Shown: piece by piece, positions 1 to 7,885 of the stretch
Layout of the letters: each line of letters opens with the position of its first letter
How positions within the stretch are numbered: the stretch's first letter is position 1
Source: DATBAK01 sp036787815
Lineage (GTDB): Bacteria > Actinomycetota > Acidimicrobiia > IMCC26256 > PALSA-610
NCBI GenBank assembly: GCA_036787815.1
Contig: DAIQOP010000066.1
Span: 1-16,281, forward strand
Length of the DNA: 16,281 bases
Direction: 5' to 3'
Translations under genes and position numbers: made by a program
Notes under the pieces: generated by a model
The model's input: only the letters and a program-made list of their open reading frames with translations
The model's database searches: none
Told to the model about the DNA's origin: nothing

Positions 1-864
<864 letters not shown>

Positions 865-1320
865 TCACGCGGGCGGCGTGACAGCGACCACCTTCTCGAC
901 GCTGAAGATCCGGCCGCAGGTGCCCGAGCCCGACCCCGGGTGGCCGGCGACGTAGACGACGTCGCGCGGACCGACCGTGCGGTCGCCGTCGCTCCCCGAG
1001 AGCACGAGCGTCGTCCCCTGGCGGCGCACCGACTCGGTCGTGAAGTCGAGCTGGAAGCGTGCCGCGGGTTCGCCCGCCGCGTTGCCGTCGAGCTCGACGC
1101 AACCGGAGCGCGCGACGAGCGTGCCCTGGAGCGTCAGGGGACCCTGGCTCGTGTTGTTCGGGCCCGGGTCGCCCGTCGTCGGGTTCGGTCCGGGGTTCAC
1201 CCGGGTGTTCGCCGGCGCGGTGCTCCGGGGGCTCGACGAGCCCCCGCAACCGGAGAGCAGGCAGCCGGCCGTGAGGCAGCCGGCCACGAGCGCGGAGAGG
1301 GGCAGGTTGATCGTGCGCAC
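865..1320 (-). CDS. Small secreted lipoprotein of unknown function
   Basis: About 151 residues. The N-terminus (VRTINLPLSALVAGCLTAG, start codon read as Met) is a short signal peptide ending in a lipobox with Cys25 (LLSGC), so the mature protein should be anchored to the outer face of the membrane. A Ser/Pro/Asn-rich linker follows (about residues 26-55). Then comes a compact, probably beta-rich domain containing two cysteines (in RSGCVELDG and GTCGRIFSVEKV) that could form a disulfide. I do not recognise the domain and assign no function. An upstream GTG at 1344 is in frame, but starting there would put eight polar residues before the signal peptide and overlap the divergent arfB start. The GTG at 1320 has a -10-like CAGACT exactly six bases upstream, so I prefer it. 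Confidence 0.75.
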   Translation of the reverse strand: MRTINLPLSALVAGCLTAGCLLSGCGGSSSPRSTAPANTRVNPGPNPTTGDPGPNNTSQGPLTLQGTLVARSGCVELDGNAAGEPAARFQLDFTTESVRRQGTTLVLSGSDGDRTVGPRDVVYVAGHPGSGSGTCGRIFSVEKVVAVTPPA

Positions 1321-1337
1321 GGCCGTAGTCTGCTCCA
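1321..1337. promoter_or_regulatory. Compact bidirectional promoter with overlapping -10 elements
   Basis: Only 17 bp separate the start codons of the lipoprotein (-, 1320) and arfB (+, 1338). On the plus strand TAGTCT lies at 1326-1331, six bases before GTG 1338. On the minus strand CAGACT lies at 1327-1332, six bases before GTG 1320. The two hexamers occupy nearly the same base pairs because TAGTCT is close to its own reverse complement. Both transcripts would start at the first base of the start codon. I see no convincing -35 element on either side. Confidence 0.5.
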
Positions 1338-1787
1338 GTGCCACCGGCCCGGGACGAAGCAGGAGCAGTGCCGAGTGAACGCCTGCTCGTGGTGTCGCGC
1401 TCCTGCCGCATCCCGATCGACGAGCTCGAGTGGCGGTTCACCGGCAGCGGGGGGCCGGGCGGCCAGCACGCCAACACGGCGAACACCCGGGTGGAGCTGC
1501 GCTTCGACATCGCCGGGTCGCCCTCGCTCGGGCCCCGTCAGCGGGCGCGCCTGCTCGAACGGATCGGTCCGTCGCTGAGGGTGGTGGCCTCCGACGAGCG
1601 GTCGCAGACGCGCAACCGCTCGCTCGCGCTCGAACGACTGCGAGAGCGCCTGGCCGACGCCCTGCACATCGAGGCGCCGCGGCACGCCACGCGCCCGACG
1701 CGCGCGGCGAAGCAACGCCGGCTCGACACGAAACGGCACCGTTCCGACGTCAAGCGCTCGCGCCGGCAGCCGCGAGATTCCGAGTGA
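1338..1787 (+). CDS. arfB: ArfB/YaeJ-type peptidyl-tRNA hydrolase (ribosome rescue)
   Basis: 149 residues. ArfB enters stalled ribosomes that lack an A-site codon and hydrolyses peptidyl-tRNA through a release-factor-like GGQ motif. The GGQ lies at residues 41-43 in TGSGGPGGQHANTANTRVEL, preceded by the usual IPIDELEWRF strand. There is no stop-codon-recognition domain, as expected for this family. The C-terminus (about 115-149) is a basic, probably disordered tail with many Lys/Arg, which in ArfB occupies the empty mRNA channel. The GTG at 1338 is chosen because TAGTCT sits six bases upstream, giving a leaderless mRNA. An alternative GTG at 1368 would give a more typical N-terminus, but its AGGAG leaves only a 2-base spacer. 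It is 13 bp from the next gene and probably co-transcribed with it. Confidence 0.87.
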   Translation: MPPARDEAGAVPSERLLVVSRSCRIPIDELEWRFTGSGGPGGQHANTANTRVELRFDIAGSPSLGPRQRARLLERIGPSLRVVASDERSQTRNRSLALERLRERLADALHIEAPRHATRPTRAAKQRRLDTKRHRSDVKRSRRQPRDSE

Positions 1788-1800
1788 CGCGAGCGCCATC

Positions 1801-2895
1801 GTGATCGCGGCCCGCATCGTCGCCGGTGTGCTCGGCGTACTGGTGGTGTTCGTCGTCGTCGACGCCGCCATCCGCACCTTCGTGCTGCCGCGCGGCGCCA
1901 GCGTCATGTTCACACGCATCATCTCGCGGTCTTCGCGCATCGTGTTCGACCTCATCGCGCGCCCCGCGCGCAGCTACGAGCAACGCGACCGGGTGATGGC
2001 GCTCTACGCGCCGCTCACCCTCCTGCTGTTCCCGACGATCTGGCTGGCGTGCGTGTTCGGCGCGTTCGCGGCGATGTTCTGGTCGTTCGAGTCGGTCGCG
2101 TGGAGCGAGGCGGTGCGGTTGAGCGGTTCCGCGCTCTTCACGCTCGGCTTCGACACCCCCCGGCACCTCGGCCCGATGTTCCTCGGCTTCCTCGAAGCCG
2201 CGCTCGGCCTCGGCCTCCTCGCGCTGCTGATCTCGTACCTCCCGACGATCTACGGCTCGTTCTCACGGCGCGAGATCGCCGTCGGGCAGCTCGCGGTGCG
2301 CGCGGGAACGCCGCCCTCGGCGCCGGAGATGATCATCCGGGCGCATCGCACGGGCTTCGCCGAGCGGCTCGACCCGCTCTGGCAGCAGTGGGAGCTGTGG
2401 TTCGTCGAGATCGAGGAGACGCACACCTCCACCGGCATCCTCTCGTTCTTCCGGTCGCCGAATCCGCACCGGTCGTGGGTCACCTCCGCAGGTGCGGTGC
2501 TCGACGCCGCGGCCTTGCGCCTCGCGCTGCTCGACATCGACTGGACCCCCGACGCGGCGACCTGCATCCGGGCGGGCTACCTCTCGTTGCGCGCGATCGC
2601 CGATCTCTTCAGCGTGCCCTACGACCCGAATCCCGCCCCCGACGATCCGATCAGCGTGACGCGATCGGAGTTCTTCGAGGTGTACGAGCAACTCGTGGCA
2701 GCAGGAGTGCCGGTGAAGCCCGACCGCGAGCAGGCGTGGCGCGACTTCGCGGGTTGGCGCGTCAACTACGACGCGGTCCTGCTCACCCTCGCCGGGCTCG
2801 TGATGGCTCCGTACGCCCCGTGGTCGTCGGATCGCTCACCGGCGCGTCGTCATCGTCCGCCGATACGGCGGCCGCGGCAGCGGAGGGCCGACTGA
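1801..2895 (+). CDS. Integral membrane protein with ion-channel-like pore loop
   Basis: 364 residues. Hydrophobic segments lie at about 5-28, 68-95 and 122-148. Between the last two is a short re-entrant-looking segment, SGSALFTLGFDTP (108-120), where a K+ channel would carry its filter (T-V-G-Y-G-D); here it reads TLGFD. The TM-P-loop-TM order and the motif suggest a relative of the two-TM potassium channel family with an altered filter. The remaining ~210 residues are soluble, mainly helical and rich in Trp and acidic residues (DPLWQQWELWFVEIEE), with no domain I can name. The GTG at 1801 has no strong Shine-Dalgarno and follows arfB by 13 bp, so translational coupling is likely. The last 113 bp overlap the convergent hydrolase gene, and its Arg/Pro-rich tail (346-364) is probably dispensable. 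Membrane location is fairly sure; channel function is inference. Confidence 0.8.
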   Translation: MIAARIVAGVLGVLVVFVVVDAAIRTFVLPRGASVMFTRIISRSSRIVFDLIARPARSYEQRDRVMALYAPLTLLLFPTIWLACVFGAFAAMFWSFESVAWSEAVRLSGSALFTLGFDTPRHLGPMFLGFLEAALGLGLLALLISYLPTIYGSFSRREIAVGQLAVRAGTPPSAPEMIIRAHRTGFAERLDPLWQQWELWFVEIEETHTSTGILSFFRSPNPHRSWVTSAGAVLDAAALRLALLDIDWTPDAATCIRAGYLSLRAIADLFSVPYDPNPAPDDPISVTRSEFFEVYEQLVAAGVPVKPDREQAWRDFAGWRVNYDAVLLTLAGLVMAPYAPWSSDRSPARRHRPPIRRPRQRRAD

Positions 2896-4108
2896 CCGCC
2901 CACGTCGCGAACCGCTCGATGCGGTCGACGGCGATGACACTGCGAATCGACGCGAACACGTCGAACGCGTGGTGCGCGCCGGGAAGCTCGACGTAGGTGA
3001 CGGGTTCGGTCGACACGGCTCGGAGCAGCCCCACGAAGTGGCGCGCCTCTTCGACGGGCGCGAGCGTGTCGAGCGCTCCGTGCACGACCAGGCAGGGCGG
3101 CGCCGCATCGCGCACGTGGCTCATCGGTGACGCGAGATCGAACACCGCGAACTCCTCGTCGCGCACCCGCTTCACGATCAGCCGCTCGAGCGCGCGGCGC
3201 AACGGGTCGCGGCGACCGCGGAAGCCTTCGCGGTCGGTGAAGTCGTAGACCGCGTACATCGGCACGAACGCCCGGACCGAGGTGTCGACCTCCTCGAAAC
3301 CGGGTTGGAAGCGCTCGTCGTTCGCGGTGAGGCCGATCATGGCGGCGAGGTGCCCTCCGGCCGAACCGCCGGTGACCACGATGCGGTCGGGGTCGCCGCC
3401 GTACTCGGCGATGTGCTCCTTCACCCAGGCCAGCGCGCGCTTGCAGTCGACCAGGTGGTCGGGCCACGTGGCGCGGGGCGAGAGCCGGTAGTTGGTCGCG
3501 ACGCACACCCAACCGTGCTGCGCGAGCGGGTACATGAGTGGCAGGCCCTGCTGCTCCTTCGATCCGATCATCCACGCGCCGCCGTGGATCTGGAGGAGCA
3601 CCGGCGCGAGCGAGCGCGGGCGCGCGTCGGACGGGAAGCGCGGGCGGTAGATGTCGAGACGATGACGGCGGGCACGATCGCGGTGGTACGGGACGTTGCG
3701 AATCCGCTCGACCCCCGACCGGCGGGGCTTCGGGAACAGGACCGACGCCCAGGGGACGGGGTGCGGGGTGGCGTCGTAGCTACCGGCGAGCGCGTCGGTG
3801 AGCGCGGCGTCGAACACGGAGCCGGTGCGCAGGGCCTCGGCCACCATGGATCCCAGGCCGATCCACGAGATGAGCGTGAGCACGAGCCCGAGGATGCCGG
3901 GCCACGAGCCGAGCGCACCCGCGGAGATGAACACCAGCGTGGCGACGAGCTGCCAGGCGAGATGGAAGATGGCGAGCTCGGTGGTCAACCAGGCGGAGAA
4001 GAAGCCGACGCCGAGCAGGAACACCGGCCGACGGTGGGGTCGGAGTGCATTGACGGTGAACGCGAGGCCCACGATCGAGGCGACGAGGAACCACCGGGCT
4101 GCATCCAC
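2783..4108 (-). CDS. Membrane-anchored alpha/beta hydrolase (esterase/lipase, HSL-like)
   Basis: 441 residues. The N-terminal ~90 residues hold about four hydrophobic segments (6-22, 28-44, 46-64, 69-90). An alpha/beta-hydrolase domain follows. It has the oxyanion-hole motif HGGAW (175-179), the nucleophile elbow GGSAGG with Ser249, Asp347 (VVHGALDTLAP) and His380 (PGAHHAFDVF) as the likely catalytic triad. This arrangement belongs to the hormone-sensitive-lipase/BD-FAE group, which cleaves carboxylic esters. The Ala/Asp-rich tail after about residue 408 is not conserved-looking and overlaps the channel-like gene on the other strand. The GTG start at 4108 has CAGAAT exactly six bases upstream, so a leaderless message is likely. 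It is divergent from the wax ester synthase across 38 bp, suggesting but not proving a role in neutral lipid turnover. The real substrate is unknown. Confidence 0.9.
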   Translation of the reverse strand: MDAARWFLVASIVGLAFTVNALRPHRRPVFLLGVGFFSAWLTTELAIFHLAWQLVATLVFISAGALGSWPGILGLVLTLISWIGLGSMVAEALRTGSVFDAALTDALAGSYDATPHPVPWASVLFPKPRRSGVERIRNVPYHRDRARRHRLDIYRPRFPSDARPRSLAPVLLQIHGGAWMIGSKEQQGLPLMYPLAQHGWVCVATNYRLSPRATWPDHLVDCKRALAWVKEHIAEYGGDPDRIVVTGGSAGGHLAAMIGLTANDERFQPGFEEVDTSVRAFVPMYAVYDFTDREGFRGRRDPLRRALERLIVKRVRDEEFAVFDLASPMSHVRDAAPPCLVVHGALDTLAPVEEARHFVGLLRAVSTEPVTYVELPGAHHAFDVFASIRSVIAVDRIERFATWAVSRPSAAAAAVSADDDDAPVSDPTTTGRTEPSRARRG

Positions 4109-4114
4109 ACCTAC

Positions 4115-4120
4115 ATTCTG
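4115..4120 (-). promoter_or_regulatory. -10 element of the hydrolase gene (leaderless)
   Basis: CAGAAT read on the minus strand, followed by six bases (GTAGGT) and the GTG start at 4108. The same hexamer at the same distance precedes the deacetylase start at 6411. No clear -35 hexamer is visible, and no normally spaced Shine-Dalgarno is present. Confidence 0.45.
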
Positions 4121-4134
4121 ACCGCGAGAGATGG

Positions 4135-4140
4135 GACAAT
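4135..4140 (+). promoter_or_regulatory. -10 element of the wax ester synthase gene (leaderless)
   Basis: GACAAT on the plus strand, six bases (ggcccg) before the GTG at 4147. It matches TATAAT at four of six positions, including the key A2 and T6. No convincing -35 and no Shine-Dalgarno precede the start, which supports a transcript beginning at the start codon. Confidence 0.42.
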
Positions 4141-4146
4141 GGCCCG

Positions 4147-5604
4147 GTGCAACGACTCTCCGGCCTCGACGCCGCGTTCCTCGCCATCGAAACGCCGACT
4201 GCGCACATGCACGTCATGAGCACGGCGATCCTCGATCCGTCGACCGCGCCGGCCCACTTCGACATCGATCGTGTGCGCGCGCTCCTGCTCGAGCGGATGC
4301 ACTTGCTGCCGCCGTTCCGGCGGCGGCTCGTGAGCGTCCCCTTCGACCTGCACAACCCGCTGTGGGTCGAGGACCCCGACTTCGACCTCGATTACCACGT
4401 GCGCCGCGTCGCGTTGCCGTCGCCCGGCGGCCTCCGGGAGCTCGCGACGCTCACCGCGGAGATCGCGGGCCGCGCGCTCGACCGTTCACGGCCGCTGTGG
4501 GAGCTCTGGTACGTCGAGGGGCTCGAGCAGGACCGCGTCGCGATCATCACGAAGGTGCACCACTCGGCGATCGACGGCATGTCCGGGGTGGAGCTCATCG
4601 CGAACCTGTACGACTTCGAGGCCGACCCCGAACCGCGCGCCGCGGTCGTCGCCGGATCCGACTGGCGCCCCGACCACGTGCCGAGCGACCCGGAGCTGAT
4701 CGCGTTCGCCGTCGCGTCGCTCGCCCGCCAGCCACTGCTCATGGCGCGCGCGATGCGCCGCCTCGTGCGCTCGGCCGGCCGGGTGGCCCAGCGCGCACGC
4801 GAGCAGACCTCCAACATGACGGTGCCGCTCACCGCACCCCGGCTCGCGATGAACGGCACGATCACCCCGCACCGCAAGATCGCGTTCTCGTCGATCCCGC
4901 TCGCCGACGTCAAGCTGGTGAAGAACGCGTTCGGCGTGAAGGTCAACGACGTCGTGCTCGCGGTCATGACGGGCGCGCTGCGCACCTACCTCGGCGGGCG
5001 CGGCGAGCTGCCCGACCGCCCGCTCGTGGCGACCATTCCCACCTCGGTGCGCACGGAGGACCAGAAGCGCGAGATGGGCAACCGGGTCTCCGCGATGTTC
5101 GCGGGGTTGCCGGTCGAGATCGGCGATCCGGTCGAGCGGCTGCTGTGGGTGCACCGCTCCACGGTCGGTGCGAAGCAGATGCACGAGGACATCGGGGGCA
5201 ACACGCTTCAGGAGTGGGCCGACCTCGCGTCGCCGGCGCTGTTCTCGCGTGCGATGCGGGTGTACTCGAGCCTGCGCATGGCCGACCGGCACCGGCCCAT
5301 CCACAACCTCGTCATCTCCAACGTGCCCGGGCCACCGTTCCCGCTCTACTTCGCGGGCGCCCGGCTCGTCGCGATGTACCCGATGGGCCCGATCTTCGAC
5401 GGTGCCGGCGTCAACGCGACGGTGATCAGCTACCTCGACCACGTCGACTTCGGCTTCCTGGTGTGCCGGGAGCTCGTGCCCGACGTCGACGATCTCGCCG
5501 CCGCCGTACCCGATGCGCTGGCCGAGCTCGTGAAGGCGGCCGAGGCGCTCGACAAGCCCGGCTTCAGCCGCGTGGCGCCGAGAAGCGCGCCTTCGCGGCG
5601 ATAG
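4147..5604 (+). CDS. Wax ester synthase / diacylglycerol acyltransferase (WS/DGAT)
   Basis: 485 residues, normal for the family. These enzymes transfer an acyl group from acyl-CoA to a fatty alcohol or diacylglycerol, producing wax esters or triacylglycerol at the membrane or lipid-droplet surface. The N-terminus (MQRLSGLDAAFLAIETPTAHMH) is typical. The catalytic HHxxxDG motif is HHSAIDG (138-144), preceded by the PLW motif at 116-118 (SRPLWELW). The second conserved motif, VNDVVLA, has N267-D268, and the C-terminal VISNVPGPPFPLY block is also present. The domain is complete and all key residues are there. The GTG start is supported by the six-base -10 spacing and by the family N-terminus. 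It is divergent from an esterase-like hydrolase, a plausible storage/mobilisation pairing. Acyl and acceptor specificity cannot be read from sequence. Confidence 0.94.
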   Translation: MQRLSGLDAAFLAIETPTAHMHVMSTAILDPSTAPAHFDIDRVRALLLERMHLLPPFRRRLVSVPFDLHNPLWVEDPDFDLDYHVRRVALPSPGGLRELATLTAEIAGRALDRSRPLWELWYVEGLEQDRVAIITKVHHSAIDGMSGVELIANLYDFEADPEPRAAVVAGSDWRPDHVPSDPELIAFAVASLARQPLLMARAMRRLVRSAGRVAQRAREQTSNMTVPLTAPRLAMNGTITPHRKIAFSSIPLADVKLVKNAFGVKVNDVVLAVMTGALRTYLGGRGELPDRPLVATIPTSVRTEDQKREMGNRVSAMFAGLPVEIGDPVERLLWVHRSTVGAKQMHEDIGGNTLQEWADLASPALFSRAMRVYSSLRMADRHRPIHNLVISNVPGPPFPLYFAGARLVAMYPMGPIFDGAGVNATVISYLDHVDFGFLVCRELVPDVDDLAAAVPDALAELVKAAEALDKPGFSRVAPRSAPSRR

Positions 5605-5623
5605 TGCGCGCTAGTCGGCGAAG
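5591..5623. terminator. Weak inverted repeat around convergent stops
   Basis: Six-base arms cttcgc (5591-5596) and gcgaag (5618-5623) enclose the two stop codons of the wax ester synthase (5604) and the deacetylase (5611), which are only six bases apart. The loop is 21 bases and there is no T-tract, so this is a weak bidirectional terminator candidate. Its position parallels the stronger repeat at 843-876. Confidence 0.22.
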
Positions 5624-6411
5624 CTCTCGAAGAGGCCGGCCTCGTGGATGCCGGGAGGCTCACCCTTGTGGATGAACCACTCGTAGCCGAACGCACGGCT
5701 GAACATCTCCGGCGGCATCTGGAGGAAGAACGAGTTCTCGTCGATCTGTGACGCGTGCGCGGCCATCGCGGCGCGCTTGGCGCCGACGAACTCGGTGACG
5801 TCGACGCGGGTGGTGATCACCGACTCGGGTACGCCCAGCTCCATGTCTTCGGGGTCGGGGCGTTCGACGCCCTCGGGGAGCTGATCGGCGGTCTCGGCCA
5901 TGAGGGCGACGATGTAGTCGTGGTTCATGGTCGCCTCGAACACGTGGGCGGTGCCCGCCAGCTCACCCGCGCGGTGGCCCACGTGGTGCACCTGGATGTG
6001 GTCGGGGTGGCCGTAGTTGCCGTTGCTGTCGTAGACGGTGAGCACGTCGGCGTGCTCTTCGCGGAGGATCACCGCGAGGCGACCGGCGGCTTCCTCGACG
6101 TCGGCCGACGCGAAGGAGCCGTCGTCGTGGCGGCGAGGGTCGTCGGCCATGCCGGAGTCGCGGTACCCGAGGAACGCGACCCGCTCCACGCCGAGGATCT
6201 CGGCGGCGGCCGCGACCTCGACCGTCCGCCGCTCCGCGAGTGCCTCGCCGTCGCCGAGGACGCCGTCGTCCACCTCGCCGAGCTCGCCCTTCGTCGCCAG
6301 GACGAGCACCACGCGGTGCCCGGCCGCGGCCGCCGAGGCCATGACCCCGCCGGTGGCGATCGCCTCGTCGTCGGGATGGGCGTGGAAGGTCACGAGCGTG
6401 CGGCGCGCCAT
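5611..6411 (-). CDS. PIG-L/LmbE family Zn-dependent deacetylase
   Basis: 266 residues. The family removes acetyl or other acyl groups from GlcNAc-like substrates using one zinc ion; in actinobacteria it includes MshB and Mca of mycothiol metabolism. The first metal motif is HAHPDDEA, with His12 and Asp15 as likely zinc ligands and Asp14 as likely base. The second is GHPDH (134-138), with His138 completing the site. The Rossmann-like order (HPDDE, then GHRVVLVLATKGE, then the ILGVERVAFLGYRDSG region) is standard. I cannot decide between a thiol-conjugate amidase and another N-deacetylase, so I give no symbol. The ATG at 6411 has CAGAAT six bases upstream, indicating a leaderless transcript, and two copies of a 10-bp repeat just upstream. 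It converges on the wax ester synthase and is divergent from the importer operon. Confidence 0.92.
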   Translation of the reverse strand: MARRTLVTFHAHPDDEAIATGGVMASAAAAGHRVVLVLATKGELGEVDDGVLGDGEALAERRTVEVAAAAEILGVERVAFLGYRDSGMADDPRRHDDGSFASADVEEAAGRLAVILREEHADVLTVYDSNGNYGHPDHIQVHHVGHRAGELAGTAHVFEATMNHDYIVALMAETADQLPEGVERPDPEDMELGVPESVITTRVDVTEFVGAKRAAMAAHASQIDENSFFLQMPPEMFSRAFGYEWFIHKGEPPGIHEAGLFESFAD

Positions 6412-6417
6412 CCTCGG

Positions 6418-6423
6418 ATTCTG
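6418..6423 (-). promoter_or_regulatory. -10 element of the deacetylase gene (leaderless)
   Basis: CAGAAT on the minus strand, then six bases (CCGAGG) and the ATG at 6411. Hexamer and spacing match those upstream of 4108. The adjacent GAGG cannot serve as a Shine-Dalgarno because it touches the start codon. Confidence 0.47.
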
Positions 6424-6442
6424 TCAGAACCCGTCAGAACCC
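6423..6442. repeat. Two tandem copies of a 10-bp unit upstream of the deacetylase promoter
   Basis: The unit gtcagaaccc occurs twice head to tail (6423-6432 and 6433-6442), reading GGGTTCTGAC on the minus strand. The repeat touches the upstream edge of the -10 element, in the region where a regulator would contact the promoter. Helical phasing of about one turn fits a dimeric or repeated binding site, but with only two copies chance duplication is possible. Confidence 0.55.
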
Positions 6443-6473
6443 GGGGCGTCGACCGGCGCCGCTCGGGAGTCGC

Positions 6474-6532
6474 TAGTCTCGCCGTTCGCAACCTGACACG
6501 CGCGTCGGGTTTTGGAACCCCGGGGGGATTTC
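6474..6532 (+). promoter_or_regulatory. Promoter and leader of the Liv-type importer operon
   Basis: A TAGTCT hexamer (6474-6479) could be the -10, placing the RNA start near 6486 and leaving a leader of about 47 bases. A weak -35-like TCGACC (6449-6454) is 19 bases upstream of it. The leader contains a small stem, gggtt (6507-6511) and aaccc (6516-6520), directly before the G-rich ribosome binding site (6521-6528). Unlike most genes here, this one is not leaderless. Confidence 0.32.
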
Positions 6533-7885
6533 ATGCGGCTTCGGATGCTCGCGGTGCTCACTGCCGTGGTCGTGATCGCCACCGCGTGCGGCAACTCCAA
6601 GTCGAACTCCGCTTCGACGACGACCGCCGCCGCGGGCCCGACGCAGACCACGGCCAGCTCGTCGGAGATCAACAAGTTCGTCAAGGTCAGCGCCAAGGGC
6701 GTGACCGACTCGCAGATCTCGGTCGACGTGATCGCCTCGAAGACGAACCCCCTCCACGGCAGGTACGCCGAGATCGCCGACGGCATGCAGGCGTACTTCG
6801 ACATGGTCAATTCCCAGGGCGGCATCTACAAGCGCCACTTGGTCATCGCCAAGCAGCGCGACGACATCGTCGGCCTGAAGAACCGGTCGGAGGTGCAGGC
6901 TGCGCTCGCCTCCGACAACGCGTTCGCCACGTTCGTCGCGACGTTGCAGTTCTCGGGTGCCGACCTGCTCCAGGCGGCCGGCCAACCCACCTTCGGCTGG
7001 AACATCAACGCCGAGTACGGCGACAGGAACGCCCTCTTCGGCAACGAATCGGCCCTGTGCAACGCCGAGAGCTGCACCGGGATGACCGGCCCGTGGCTGG
7101 CCAAGAAGGTGGGTGCGACCAAGATCGGGGTGCTCGCCTACGGCGTGAACCAGTCGTCGATCGACTGCGGGAAGGGCACGGTCGCGTCGTTCGTGAAGTG
7201 GCCGACCGCCCAGGTGGTGTTCCACGACTTCAGCCTCGGCTTCGCCGCGCCCGACCTCACGGCACAGGTCGCGCAGATGAAGGCGAAGGGCGTGCAGCTG
7301 GTGTTCACCTGCATGGACCGCGACGAGACGCTCGTGCTGGCCAAGGAGATGAAGAAGCAGGGCCTCAACGCAATCCAGGAGCTCCCGAACGGCTACGACC
7401 GCGACTTCGTCAAGGCGAACGCGCCGTACTACGAGGGCTCGTACGTGATTCCGCAGTTCACGGCGCTCGAATGGCAGCCGCAGATTCCCGAGATCCAGCT
7501 GTTCGAGAAGTGGGTGGCGGCCGAGCACAAGCCGGTCTACGAGATCACGGTGATCGGTTGGATCGCCGCCTACCAGTTCGTGCTCGGGCTCAAGCTCGCG
7601 GGCCCCGACTTCTCGCAGGCGAAGGTGATCAACGGGCTCAACACCCAGACCGACGTCACGGTGAACGGATTGATCCCCAGGATCAACTGGGCGAGGAACG
7701 GGCACATCGACCCGGTGAAGCACCCCGAGGCCCGCGACCCGCTCGCGTGCTCGAACTTCCTCGTGATCAAGAACGGTGTGTTCACGCCCACCTTCGGGAC
7801 CGCCGACAAGCCGTACGTCTGTCTCGACCAGAGCAAGTCGGACGTGCCCGACAACCCGCCGACGCGTAACTTCGTCAGCGGGTAG
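6533..7885 (+). CDS. Substrate-binding lipoprotein of a branched-chain-amino-acid-type ABC importer
   Basis: 450 residues. The signal peptide MRLRMLAVLTAVVVIATAC ends in a lipobox with Cys19, followed by a Ser/Thr/Ala-rich tether (20-45) and a periplasmic-binding-protein type 1 fold. The block RYAEIADGMQAYFDMVNSQGG (78-98) is characteristic of LivJ-like receptors. It should capture solute outside the membrane and deliver it to the LivHM permease encoded next. Several extra cysteines (for example in SALCNAESC) may form disulfides. The ATG at 6533 is chosen because the signal peptide begins there and a G-rich ribosome binding site lies at proper distance; the frame is also open a few codons upstream. 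The family covers amino acids, amides, urea, short-chain acids and aromatic compounds, so the ligand is unknown. First gene of a four-gene operon. Confidence 0.92.
   Translation: MRLRMLAVLTAVVVIATACGNSKSNSASTTTAAAGPTQTTASSSEINKFVKVSAKGVTDSQISVDVIASKTNPLHGRYAEIADGMQAYFDMVNSQGGIYKRHLVIAKQRDDIVGLKNRSEVQAALASDNAFATFVATLQFSGADLLQAAGQPTFGWNINAEYGDRNALFGNESALCNAESCTGMTGPWLAKKVGATKIGVLAYGVNQSSIDCGKGTVASFVKWPTAQVVFHDFSLGFAAPDLTAQVAQMKAKGVQLVFTCMDRDETLVLAKEMKKQGLNAIQELPNGYDRDFVKANAPYYEGSYVIPQFTALEWQPQIPEIQLFEKWVAAEHKPVYEITVIGWIAAYQFVLGLKLAGPDFSQAKVINGLNTQTDVTVNGLIPRINWARNGHIDPVKHPEARDPLACSNFLVIKNGVFTPTFGTADKPYVCLDQSKSDVPDNPPTRNFVSG

Noticed and set aside
1321..1344. Longer lipoprotein starting at GTG 1344
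   Set aside because: It would add eight polar residues before the signal peptide, overlap arfB and ignore the -10 element positioned for GTG 1320.
5755..7869. Plus-strand 704-codon frame across the deacetylase and binding-protein genes
   Set aside because: It is a shifted or antisense shadow of two well-supported genes, with low-complexity Arg/Gly-rich translation and no start signal.
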